Numbered from the stretch's first letter, positions 1 through 6,073 are shown. The stretch: 9,239 nucleotides of DNA from Candidatus Colicola coprequi (GCA_018065765.1 JAGHSR010000130.1:1-9239); one strand, 5' to 3'. Made by a program: numbers and translations. Notes: a model not told the origin generated them from the sequence alone.

Positions 1-147
1 ACGGTAGAGGGTGCGGAGTACAAGAATATTCTACACAGCCGTGAGCAACTTATTGACGAGGACTTTGACGCTATCGTCTATCCGAAGTACATTCGCATCA
101 AGAGTTGGTCTGCCGTTACCAAGGCTGTGCTCACCGAAGCAGAATAG
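1..147 (+). CDS. C-terminal end of an unidentified gene (partial)
   Basis: Frame 1 is open from the first base to a TAG at 145-147, giving 48 residues that start TVEGAEYKNILHSREQ and end KAVLTEAE. The start lies outside the window. The composition is ordinary for a soluble protein (charged, with Tyr and Trp), and no motif I recognise is visible. It ends 5 nt before the next ORF and sits upstream of a phage fibre module, so it is probably the end of a phage structural or tail gene in the same transcript. That role is inference from position only. The alternative frames in this stretch give Arg/Ser-rich translations typical of shadows. Confidence 0.6.
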   Translation, partial: TVEGAEYKNILHSREQLIDEDFDAIVYPKYIRIKSWSAVTKAVLTEAE

Positions 148-152
148 AGAGT

Positions 153-326
153 ATGACAAAGAGACTTTATCACTCATACGTTACCACCATCACCCACAAC
201 CCTTACCGCAGACGCAGTGAGGGCGGTGGTGGCGGTGGTGGCGAGGACGAACCACTTGATGCTCTCTACGATGCTGACGGTTACATCGTCCTTGACCGAC
301 AAGGTAGTTACATCATTCCAAAGTAA
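153..326 (+). CDS. Small polyglycine-containing protein, probably fibre-associated
   Basis: This is a 57-residue ORF. I chose the ATG at 153 because it lies 5 nt after the preceding stop; an upstream ATG at 105 would overlap that gene. The N-terminal third is basic and aromatic (MTKRLYHSYVTTITHNPYRR). It is followed by a run of seven glycines (residues ~26-32) and an acidic EDEP stretch. The C-terminal part, DALYDADGYIVLDRQGSYII, has the look of the short beta-type repeats often found in phage fibre or baseplate accessory proteins. It ends 6 nt before the next ORF, so the two are probably co-translated. Family is unknown; the link to the fibre is inferred from composition and from the DGR target two genes downstream. 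Confidence 0.6.
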   Translation: MTKRLYHSYVTTITHNPYRRRSEGGGGGGGEDEPLDALYDADGYIVLDRQGSYIIPK

Positions 327-332
327 ATCACT

Positions 333-545
333 ATGGCAAAGAAAAAACAATCACATCACACGCTTGCGGAGATAGACAGTGCCATTACCCTTGTGCATGA
401 CATACTGGCTGTACCTGTTGAAACAATAACTATTTCAGGTCCTACAACAATAGCTAACGGTGAATATGTATATACTATTTCAGAACAGCCTTCTACGGCT
501 AATATCCACGTCTCTTCGCTTGACGTGGAAATCATCGAAGTTTAA
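333..545 (+). CDS. Small protein with an Ig-like strand motif, upstream of the DGR target
   Basis: This is a 70-residue ORF starting at ATG 333 after a lysine-rich MAKKKQ. Residues ~10-30 look helical. The rest, VETITISGPTTIANGEYVYTIS and onward, looks like the beginning of a bacterial Ig-like (Big-type) fold. A related segment, IDKITIAGDTNIADHNNHAY, occurs inside the next protein (residues ~57-76), which suggests shared ancestry or a module split between the two ORFs. There are 20 nt between this stop and the target start, so they are likely in one operon. It may be a fibre attachment or chaperone-like piece. No specific function can be assigned. Confidence 0.6.
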   Translation: MAKKKQSHHTLAEIDSAITLVHDILAVPVETITISGPTTIANGEYVYTISEQPSTANIHVSSLDVEIIEV

Positions 546-565
546 CTATTTAATCTCATACAATT

Positions 566-2692
566 ATGCTGAAAGTAAAAGAAGGGAGTATATCTCCCAA
601 CGGCTTTACTCTCGTTCAGGACTCTATACCTAACGAGACAAAGAATTATAAGGTGAAGGTGACTGCTCACCTTGCCAACGGAAAGACGCTCTCACCTGTG
701 GAGTATGCTGTCAAGTCGGAGTATCTGCCTATTGATAAGATTACTATCGCAGGTGATACGAACATTGCCGACCATAACAACCACGCATACGTTGTGGCTT
801 TCTCTCGTGCTGATGGCAAGACTCCTAATGTTGGTGTTAAGTCATTCAGTGTTGAGAGTAATCAGTTATCTTCTGTGCTGAACATTCAGAAGACAGACGG
901 TGGCTTTATCCTCAACGTGGTTAGTGGGAAGTACCCTGATGCTTCCGTTGTTGTTACGGTGAAGGCTACTCTTGCTAACGATGTTGTTATCTCGCAGACA
1001 TTTAATCTTGCTATCAAGTTCGATAAGGGTGATGTTGCGTATAGCGGTCTGCCTTCTGTTGCCGAGTTTGTTGACCTTGGCTTGCCGTCAGGAAAGATGT
1101 GGGCAAAATGTAATGTAGGTGCAGCCTCTGAAACTGATCCAGGTCTCTACTTTATGTGGGGTGACACCGAGGGTCATGAGAAGAATAGTGGTTATAACTT
1201 CTCATCTGCAAACTACTCTGCTAAGGGCCTTAACGCTATCTCTACCGATCTTAGTATCTCTCAGGACGCTGCACGTGTTAACCTCGGTGGTACATGGCGT
1301 ATGCCTACAAAAGCTGAATTTGAGGAGCTTTTGAACAACACTAATGTAACTTGGACTACCATCAATGGTGTTGCTGGTCGCAAGTTTACTAATAAGACTG
1401 ACGCTTCTAAATACATCTTTATCCCTGCCGCTGGCTACTACAATGGTACCACGCTCTACAATTGGGGTACGTACGGTGACGTTTGGTCTTCTACGTTCTA
1501 CGATAGCACTGGCGCTTGGCGCTTGGACTTCAATTCAGGTGGTCAGGGCGTGTACGTCAGCTTCCGTTACTTCGGTCTATCGGTTCGCGGTATCTCCGAC
1601 ACAATCCCATCAAGCAAACTCTCATTTGAAGCACTCGGCACTCTCCATATTGGCATCACCAAGTCAGGCAACGTACCATTGAAGAGCGTAGATGTATCGT
1701 TCAAGGAGTCCAGCACAGCGTTTGAGGTTAAGAATAAGACTCTCACAGGCTTTGACATCGAGTGCGTCAACCTCGTTGATGAGGAGAACACCATCGTTAT
1801 CACCGTAACCGATATGGCTGGTAACGTGTTCACAAAGGAAGTGGGGGTTAGTGCAAAAGAACCTGCTCCAACGCCTGTAGGTGGTGATAGTGCGCCAGGT
1901 GACGTACTTTGTTCAGATGGTACTGTTGTTAAACCTGTCATTGCTTCTGATGGCTATACAGTTGAGAGTGTTGACCTTGGAGGAAAGACTCCTGTCGGAG
2001 TTTGCGTTATACCAAGTAGTCATACGGACGATGGTAAGGGTAGGTACGTGTCGTTGAAGGGTATGTCGCTCTCTGACCCTGAGAACGGTGGCGCAGAGGC
2101 TACTATGTACTGGGGTGGTTACGGAACTGATTTGCCGTTGACAAACTGGAATTCTGCGCAGTACGGCTATATCGGTACAAAATCATCAATAAATAATATG
2201 ACTTCGCTTGATAGCGATGGTCTGTACTACAGCTCCAAACCACATATCCCTAACCCATTCAATACTGACGGAAGCCGTAATGATGCTTACCGTACAAACA
2301 CATGGCGCAGCGGTGACATGGACGGAGCCGCCAATACAGATGTTATTATCAATAACGTCACAGCAGTATGGCAAACAGGCGCTATCAGTAACGGCAATGG
2401 AGCAGGCACATATCCAGCCGCTTGCTGTTGTCGCAGATACGCTCCTGCTGGCTTCAGGAAAGGCGAATGGTATCTCCCAGCGTCAGGCGAACTTGGCTAC
2501 GCTGTGGCGAACCTTAAACTGCTCAATAACGTGTTAACAAAGGTTAACGGAAATACGTTAACGGCAAACTATTACTGGAGCAGTACCGAGTACAGTGACA
2601 ACTATGCCATCTACGTGTATTTCAACAATGGCCTCGTGAGCGGCAGCAATAAGGACGACAGCTATTACGTCCGTGCTTTCCTCGCTTTTTAA
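566..2692 (+). CDS. DGR target protein: phage receptor-binding/tail-fibre protein with two C-type-lectin-like domains
   Basis: This 708-residue protein is read as the DGR-diversified adhesin. In order: Ig-like beta segments (residues ~1-160); a first C-type-lectin-type domain of the Bacteroidota Fib_succ_major/DUF1566 style (~166-343, with FVDLGLPSGKMWA, WRMPTKAEFEEL, FIPAAGYY and WSSTFY); another beta-rich segment (~346-430); a Pro/Gly linker (PTPVGGDS, ~435-442); and a second lectin-type domain to the end, with GEWYLPASGEL and YYWSSTEYS. Its last 35 codons contain the variable repeat. Eleven codons there (Y680, Y683, Y685, L690, S692, G693, S694, D697, D698, S699, Y700) differ from the AAY codons of the template repeat. 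In known DGR targets such as Mtd and TvpA these residues form the ligand-binding face. No signal peptide is evident, which suits a virion protein. Adhesion to a host surface ligand is inferred. Confidence 0.9.
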   Translation: MLKVKEGSISPNGFTLVQDSIPNETKNYKVKVTAHLANGKTLSPVEYAVKSEYLPIDKITIAGDTNIADHNNHAYVVAFSRADGKTPNVGVKSFSVESNQLSSVLNIQKTDGGFILNVVSGKYPDASVVVTVKATLANDVVISQTFNLAIKFDKGDVAYSGLPSVAEFVDLGLPSGKMWAKCNVGAASETDPGLYFMWGDTEGHEKNSGYNFSSANYSAKGLNAISTDLSISQDAARVNLGGTWRMPTKAEFEELLNNTNVTWTTINGVAGRKFTNKTDASKYIFIPAAGYYNGTTLYNWGTYGDVWSSTFYDSTGAWRLDFNSGGQGVYVSFRYFGLSVRGISDTIPSSKLSFEALGTLHIGITKSGNVPLKSVDVSFKESSTAFEVKNKTLTGFDIECVNLVDEENTIVITVTDMAGNVFTKEVGVSAKEPAPTPVGGDSAPGDVLCSDGTVVKPVIASDGYTVESVDLGGKTPVGVCVIPSSHTDDGKGRYVSLKGMSLSDPENGGAEATMYWGGYGTDLPLTNWNSAQYGYIGTKSSINNMTSLDSDGLYYSSKPHIPNPFNTDGSRNDAYRTNTWRSGDMDGAANTDVIINNVTAVWQTGAISNGNGAGTYPAACCCRRYAPAGFRKGEWYLPASGELGYAVANLKLLNNVLTKVNGNTLTANYYWSSTEYSDNYAIYVYFNNGLVSGSNKDDSYYVRAFLAF
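2585..2685 (+). repeat. DGR variable repeat (VR)
   Basis: These 101 nt at the 3' end of the target gene align without gaps to 3242-3342 (offset 657). There are 13 mismatches, at 2603, 2612, 2618, 2633, 2634, 2640, 2642, 2643, 2646, 2654, 2657, 2661 and 2663. At every one the template has A; VR has G seven times, T five times and C once. All 62 positions where the template is not A are identical. The final 22 nt (2664-2685) are invariant, 12 of the last 20 are G or C, and they fit the position of the initiation-of-mutagenic-homing (IMH) site. Homology to TR stops at 2686, as expected for an IMH/IMH* distinction. Phase relative to the gene is exact. Confidence 0.96.
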
Positions 2693-2708
2693 TCTTCTTT
2701 AATACTTT

Positions 2709-2730
2709 GGAGGGGGCTTTGTCCCCCTCC
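2709..2730 (+). other. Perfect 8-bp inverted repeat just downstream of VR
   Basis: GGAGGGGG (2709-2716) and CCCCCTCC (2723-2730) form an 8-bp all-Watson-Crick stem around the 6-nt loop CTTTGT. It begins 16 nt after the target stop codon and 23 nt after the end of VR. No T tract follows, so it is a poor intrinsic terminator. In characterised DGRs (the Bordetella phage BPP-1 type), a hairpin or cruciform a few bases beyond VR promotes homing. Position and stem length match that role, though the loop is larger than the usual four nucleotides. A transcription or mRNA-stability role is the alternative. Confidence 0.65.
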
Positions 2731-2768
2731 TATACCCATTCTATAACAGATTCAAGTTTATTTCTACC

Positions 2769-3110
2769 ATGTTAGCAAATCAACTGACCATATACCAAGA
2801 TACCGAGAAACTTGTAATCCTGCTCATCAAAGTGCAAAAGCAAATGAACAGGTCTCTTAAACATTCGATTGGCGACAGGATGATAGGCAAGGCATTTGAC
2901 TTGTTTACACATATCTACAAAGCCAATAAAGAGACTGACGCAAAACGCAGAGCATATCAGATTGAGCAGTTCCTGTATGATTTTGAGGTCGTAAAGACTG
3001 CAATACGCATACTGGAAGAGACACACGAGATAAGCAACAAGACTGCATCTCACATAGCATTGATTACAAATAGCATAGGAAAACAGGCACATGGTTGGAA
3101 GAAGAGTTAA
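2769..3110 (+). CDS. avd: DGR accessory variability determinant (Avd), four-helix-bundle protein
   Basis: This is 113 residues, almost all helical by composition and rich in Lys and Ile. The C-terminal half, FLYDFEVVKTAIRILEETHEIS followed by SIGKQAHGWKK, is typical of Avd proteins from Bacteroidota DGRs. Members of the family form a positively charged pentameric barrel that binds the DGR reverse transcriptase and template RNA, and it is required for mutagenic cDNA synthesis. Length is normal for the family (about 110-130). The ATG at 2769 is the first in the frame and sits 76 nt after the target stop. The gene lies between the VR-bearing target and the TR, the canonical order. No separate promoter was seen, so it is probably expressed by read-through from the target gene. 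Confidence 0.88.
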   Translation: MLANQLTIYQDTEKLVILLIKVQKQMNRSLKHSIGDRMIGKAFDLFTHIYKANKETDAKRRAYQIEQFLYDFEVVKTAIRILEETHEISNKTASHIALITNSIGKQAHGWKKS

Positions 3111-3366
3111 CTACTCGCAATGTCAGCATATCGTGGTATAAGTCAATCACGGTAGAGAACTACTATCCATTTGATAGAAAAGGACTCTCCACAGGTAGGA
3201 ATAGCAGCCTACTCGTTAAGAACAAGGTAGCGAGAGTGATAACCGAGTACAGTGACAACAATGCCATCAACGTGAATTTCAACAATGGCAACGTGAACAA
3301 CAACAATAAGAACAACAACAATTACGTCCGTGCTTTCCTCGCACTTCTACAAATAGTTTTTACATT
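3111..3366 (+). ncRNA. DGR template RNA region (TR with its flanks), boundaries approximate
   Basis: The 256 nt between the avd stop and the RT start hold no credible gene and enclose the template repeat. DGRs transcribe this region as the RNA that is reverse-transcribed with adenine infidelity. Upstream of TR a 6-bp hairpin is visible (GGTAGG 3194-3199 with CCTACT 3208-3213, one G-U pair), and CTCG 3212-3215 could alternatively pair with CGAG 3231-3234. Only 24 nt separate the TR end from the RT ATG. Any functional 3' RNA flank of the length known in BPP-1 would therefore run into the RT coding sequence. True RNA ends cannot be read from sequence. Confidence 0.7.
3242..3342 (+). repeat. DGR template repeat (TR)
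   Basis: This is the donor partner of 2585-2685. It contains 39 adenines in 101 nt. When read in the VR frame it has 15 AAC/AAT codons, 11 of which are changed in the present VR; four AAY codons (template codons 6, 14, 15 and 22) and the single AAG are unchanged. AAY codons are favoured in DGR templates because random A substitution there samples many amino acids and cannot produce a stop codon. After 3342 the sequence (ACTTCTAC) diverges from that after VR (TTTTTAAT). This suits an IMH* that is not itself a homing target. Confidence 0.96.
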
Positions 3367-4554
3367 ATGGGAGAAATAACACTTGAATCCGTTTTTGAAG
3401 CCTACTACGACTGTCGTAGGCATAAGCGAAGGACAGCGAACCAGGCAGTCTTTGAACTGGACTACGAGGACAACCTTGTAGAGTTGTGGCGAGATATAAA
3501 CGAACGCAGGTATGAGATAGGTAAGAGTATATGCTTTGCTGTAACCAGACCAAAACTGCGTGAAGTCTTTGCCGCTGACTTTCGGGATCGTGTGGTTCAT
3601 CATATTGTCATGCAGAGACTTGAGCCACTAATGGAAGAAGTCTTTATTGAGGACAACTATAACTGCCGTGTGGGTAAAGGTGTGCTGTATGGTGTCAATA
3701 GACTCCATGAAAGAATAAGGAGCGTAAGCGAGAACTACACGAAGGATTGTTGGATAGGAAAGTTCGATATGAAAGGCTTCTTTATGTCCATAGATAAAGA
3801 TATTCTGTGGGAAAAGTTAAAGGTGTTCATAGAGGAAAGATATAATGCCGATGACAAAGATATTGTGCTGTATCTAACCGAAAAGATAGTTTTCAACGAA
3901 CCTCAGAACAACTGTATCGTCAAAGGAGATAAGGAACTGTTAAGTCAACTACCTGCTAACAAATCGCTGTTCACTTGCGGAAAGAACAAAGGACTCCCGA
4001 TAGGCAACCTTACGAGTCAGATATTCGCTAACTTCTATCTACACGAATTTGATGTTGCGATGCAAGAACGATACACCGACTACGGCAGATACGTTGACGA
4101 CTTCTGGGTCTTGTCAATATGCAAGGAGAACATACTTGAAGCAAGACAATTCGCTGAAAGATACTTAAAGGAAAGTCTTTGTGTGGAACTGAACCGTAAC
4201 AAAGTGTACGTACAGCCTTACTGGCACGGAGTGAAGTTTATCGGTACGATGCTTAAACTCGACCGGAAGTATATCAGCAACAGGACTATTGACAGTATAT
4301 TTGAAAAGGCAAAGCATTTATCGGATTTGTATAACGCAATGTGTGTTGTAAACTCTTACTTCGGCTTTATGCGTCACTGCAACAGCTACGGAATAAGAAG
4401 AAGGCTTGCAAAAGCGTTGCCGCAATGGATATGGAAAAGTGTTTATATTCAAGGAAGATTTCTATATGTCAAACAAATAAAAAGAAAAGTAATATGTACA
4501 TCAAAAACAACAAACACTACGCAGACGCAGGTAAGTACCTCGCGTGTGGTTTAA
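3367..4554 (+). CDS. DGR reverse transcriptase
   Basis: This is a 395-residue reverse transcriptase. Visible motifs are GKFDMKGFFMSID around catalytic D134, GLPIGNLTSQ at 209-218, YGRYVDDFWVLS with catalytic D244/D245, and VKFIGTML after it. The SQ in place of the usual QG in the fourth motif is diagnostic of DGR reverse transcriptases and separates them from group II intron and retron enzymes. No maturase, HNH or protease domain is attached. The enzyme would copy the TR RNA with errors at template adenines, working with Avd. The ATG at 3367 is 24 nt after TR and lacks a clear Shine-Dalgarno. The last ~20 residues (Ser/Thr-rich) are encoded where the frame overlaps the next gene, so they are probably not part of the conserved fold. 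Confidence 0.95.
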   Translation: MGEITLESVFEAYYDCRRHKRRTANQAVFELDYEDNLVELWRDINERRYEIGKSICFAVTRPKLREVFAADFRDRVVHHIVMQRLEPLMEEVFIEDNYNCRVGKGVLYGVNRLHERIRSVSENYTKDCWIGKFDMKGFFMSIDKDILWEKLKVFIEERYNADDKDIVLYLTEKIVFNEPQNNCIVKGDKELLSQLPANKSLFTCGKNKGLPIGNLTSQIFANFYLHEFDVAMQERYTDYGRYVDDFWVLSICKENILEARQFAERYLKESLCVELNRNKVYVQPYWHGVKFIGTMLKLDRKYISNRTIDSIFEKAKHLSDLYNAMCVVNSYFGFMRHCNSYGIRRRLAKALPQWIWKSVYIQGRFLYVKQIKRKVICTSKTTNTTQTQVSTSRVV

Positions 4555-4895
4555 CAGTAGGTTATGAATTTCCAACTGACGTGGACGTAACAGAACACAA
4601 TGTTCTGCTCTACGACATGGAGTTGAGAACAGCGAAGTCAGGCGCAGTCAACGCTCATTGCACCGATGGAAAGATTTCCTTTGGTGTGAAGAGCAGTGAC
4701 AGCGATGTGCCTACTTACGCTGGCTTGAAGACACGCATTATCAAGATGCGCTACAGCAATGACGACCAGATCGCCATTATGCTGAACAAGGACAGTGGCG
4801 ATGAGGAACGTCTTGCCGAGTACCAGCGTATGCAGGAATGGCGCGAGTACGCTACAAATGTTGCACACAAGATAATGGAACTCGTAGAGAACTAA
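4494..4895 (+). CDS. Unidentified 133-residue protein overlapping the DGR RT gene
   Basis: I place the start at ATG 4494 (MYIKNNKHYADAGKYLACG), not at the longer upstream ATG 4341. The 4341-4493 part is a shadow of RT coding sequence. The gene overlaps the RT end by 61 nt in another frame. The body is beta-leaning, with a predicted mixed fold (VGYEFPTDVDVTEHNVLLYDMEL), and the end is a charged helix (DEERLAEYQRMQEWREYATNVAHKIMELVEN). No catalytic motif or membrane segment is seen and I do not recognise the family. Tight overlap implies translational coupling with the RT, so it could be a DGR-linked accessory or simply the next phage gene. Confidence 0.75.
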   Translation: MYIKNNKHYADAGKYLACGLTVGYEFPTDVDVTEHNVLLYDMELRTAKSGAVNAHCTDGKISFGVKSSDSDVPTYAGLKTRIIKMRYSNDDQIAIMLNKDSGDEERLAEYQRMQEWREYATNVAHKIMELVEN

Positions 4896-4903
4896 AACGG
4901 AAG

Positions 4904-4971
4904 CGCCCCTTTTGCCGACAAAAGCATTGATATTGCGAACAAAAGCAATGAGTTTGTTGACGGAAGGGGCG
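4904..4971 (+). repeat. Long imperfect inverted repeat in the 4896-4998 gap
   Basis: The outer arms CGCCCCTT (4904-4911) and AAGGGGCG (4964-4971) pair perfectly over 8 bp. A central CATTG/CAATG pair (4925-4929 with 4946-4950) and a partial GCCGACAAA/TTTGTTGACGG match between them make a 68-nt stem with internal loops. A near-direct repeat, ACAAAAGCATTGA at 4918-4930 and ACAAAAGCAATGA at 4939-4951 (12 of 13 identical), lies inside. There is no T tract after it. It could be a structured leader of the next gene, an RNA-processing site or a DNA site; the sequence does not decide. Confidence 0.55.
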
Positions 4972-4998
4972 TTATTGCTAACCTAAAACTATTTGATT

Positions 4999-5367
4999 AT
5001 GACAAAGCAGGAGATATTTGACGCTATCGTAGAGACCTGTGCCTATGTATGCAAGGTCAGTGTTGACGATATAATCAACGCGGTAAGAGAGGAAGACGTA
5101 TGTACAGCCAGAGCCTTGCTTGTGTTCTGGTGTGACGCGGCAGGCTTCACCAGTAAATCAATGATGAAACTATGCAAGTGCAACAATGTGAACTCTATCA
5201 ACTCTGTGCGTAGGCGAATAGAACCGATGTGGGTAAGGCTGTATTCCTTCCACGTCCTCGCCTTTGAGGTAGGATCACGCCTTCACGAAATAGCGTTACA
5301 GCACGGCTATGACTTTGACGTGTACGCACCTTTGAGGAGGATAGCGAAGGCGACTGGAAAGTATTAG
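4999..5367 (+). CDS. Small DNA-binding protein resembling DnaA domain IV
   Basis: This is 122 residues. I chose ATG 4999 over the in-frame TTG at 4993. Residues ~15-95 follow the plan of the C-terminal DNA-binding domain of DnaA: CKVSVDDIINAVREEDVCTARALLVFWCDAAG resembles the helix carrying the conserved VADLL...R...AR segment. SKSMMKLCKCNNVNSINSVRRRIE occupies the helix-turn-helix position. The DnaA-box signature GRDHTTV is not kept (NNVNSINSV instead), so specificity should differ. There is no ATPase domain. In a phage this could be a regulator or a replication-associated protein. The assignment rests on pattern matching by eye and is moderately sure for the fold, low for the role. Confidence 0.65.
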   Translation: MTKQEIFDAIVETCAYVCKVSVDDIINAVREEDVCTARALLVFWCDAAGFTSKSMMKLCKCNNVNSINSVRRRIEPMWVRLYSFHVLAFEVGSRLHEIALQHGYDFDVYAPLRRIAKATGKY

Positions 5368-5413
5368 GGAGTTAGAGGTAGTTTTAGGTAAATTCCCTCT
5401 ATTTGAAAGACAG

Positions 5414-5442
5414 GCGATGGCAGAAATGCTGTCGCTTTTTTT
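5414..5442 (+). terminator. Intrinsic terminator after the DnaA-IV-like gene
   Basis: GCGATGGCA (5414-5422) pairs with TGCTGTCGC (5427-5435) over 9 bp with two G-U pairs, closed by a GAAA tetraloop and followed at once by seven T (5436-5442). It separates the upstream transcript from the promoter at 5453-5483. Confidence 0.85.
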
Positions 5443-5452
5443 GTGGAATTGC

Positions 5453-5483
5453 TTGCACGTTTAAGAAAATATGCTTAACTTTG
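5453..5483 (+). promoter_or_regulatory. Bacteroidota-type promoter for the gene at 5504
   Basis: TTG (5453-5455) is separated by 20 nt from TAACTTTG (5476-5483), a full match to the -7 consensus TAnnTTTG. It lies just after a terminator and about 20 nt upstream of the ATG at 5504, which would leave a leader of roughly 10-15 nt. Confidence 0.75.
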
Positions 5484-5503
5484 CACAACAAACCTAAAAA
5501 ACT

Positions 5504-5968
5504 ATGAGAACGGAAAAAGAAATTCAAAAAGACATAATACTTGCAAAGCGTGCATTCGTCAATGCAAAAGGCGATGAGTGTGCAGAGTTGCGCAAGAAAC
5601 TTGTTGAGCTGCGAGAAGAAGCGGAAAAGAGCAAAGAGTATCATCTATGCGCCTGGCTGAACCAATTAGCAGGTCTTCACCTTGAAGGCGAGAAGCATCG
5701 TGTCATAGAGATATACAAGATGTGTGTGCGTAATTGCATCAAGGCGAGAGCAGTGTTCGGTAGCATAGAGGAAGGAAACTTCGTGTACTTTGACCCAAAG
5801 TTGGAAAAAGAAATGAGCGTTGCTGTTCCTGATGAATTTGATAGGTCTATGCTGGAAGATTTGGATTTGGATAAATACGAAAAGATAAAGAGATATATCG
5901 TTCCCGATGAGTATATGTTTGAGAGTATTGTTGGGAAAATGGCAGATGAGTATGGTATAAAGATATAA
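5504..5968 (+). CDS. Unidentified 154-residue protein with an N-terminal coiled coil
   Basis: Residues ~3-45 (TEKEIQKDIILAKRAFVNAK, then LRKKLVELREEAEKSKEY) are a strongly charged helix likely to form a coiled coil. The middle part (~46-95) contains HLCAWLNQLAGLHL and several Cys, and the C-terminal part is acidic (VPDEFDRSMLEDLDLDKYEKIKRYIVPDEYM). There is no recognisable enzyme motif, signal peptide or membrane segment. It is a single-gene transcript with its own promoter (5453-5483) and terminator (5995-6027), which suggests independent regulation, for example as a phage regulator or host-interaction protein. That is inference; the family is unknown to me. The ATG at 5504 is the first after the promoter. 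Confidence 0.75.
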   Translation: MRTEKEIQKDIILAKRAFVNAKGDECAELRKKLVELREEAEKSKEYHLCAWLNQLAGLHLEGEKHRVIEIYKMCVRNCIKARAVFGSIEEGNFVYFDPKLEKEMSVAVPDEFDRSMLEDLDLDKYEKIKRYIVPDEYMFESIVGKMADEYGIKI

Positions 5969-5994
5969 GTGCATTGCTCATGTGAGTGAAGGCA

Positions 5995-6027
5995 ATAGGC
6001 GGTCGTTGCGGCGATCGTCTATTTTTT
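5995..6027 (+). terminator. Intrinsic terminator after the gene ending at 5968
   Basis: ATAGGCGGTCG (5995-6005) pairs with CGATCGTCTAT (6012-6022) over 11 bp with two G-U pairs. The loop is TTGCGG and a run of six T follows (6022-6027). Confidence 0.87.
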
Positions 6028-6055
6028 CGTGCGTTGGAACGCGGTTTTTTATGGT

Positions 6056-6073
6056 GTAAGTAAGATGTAAGGG
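6056..6073 (+). repeat. Pair of GTAAG motifs spaced 11 bp, upstream of a promoter
   Basis: GTAAG begins at 6056 and again at 6067, and a GGGATTTCCC palindrome (6071-6080) follows directly before the -33 element at 6081. The same GTAAG core with the same 11-bp period recurs three times at 6218-6250 ahead of the next promoter. It is a candidate operator pair. Confidence 0.35.

Noticed and set aside
1498..1600. Second variable repeat in the first lectin-type domain
   Set aside because: The protein landmarks line up with VR, but the DNA does not align with the TR beyond short matches, and the differences occur at non-adenine positions, so this TR cannot be its donor.
1567..1941. Minus-strand ORF of 124 codons inside the target gene
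   Set aside because: It is entirely antisense to well-supported coding sequence and has a low-complexity Ser/Thr/Pro translation with no motif.
3095..3379. Open reading frame spanning the TR (94 codons, Asn-rich)
   Set aside because: It overlaps the avd end and consists largely of the TR read in the VR frame. The Asn run is a by-product of adenine-rich template design, and there is no start context or independent domain.
4341..4493. Extended N-terminus for the gene ending at 4895
   Set aside because: The extra 51 residues (Cys/Leu/Arg/Lys-rich) are the shadow of conserved RT coding sequence; ATG 4494 gives a more natural protein.
3367..4554. Group II intron or retron reverse transcriptase
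   Set aside because: There is no maturase or HNH domain and no intron RNA structure. The SQ motif, Avd and a matched TR/VR pair identify it as a DGR enzyme.
6028..6055. Second terminator (GCGT/ACGC followed by TTTTTT)
   Set aside because: The stem is only 4 bp, the T run is separated by GG, and a much stronger terminator ends just before it.
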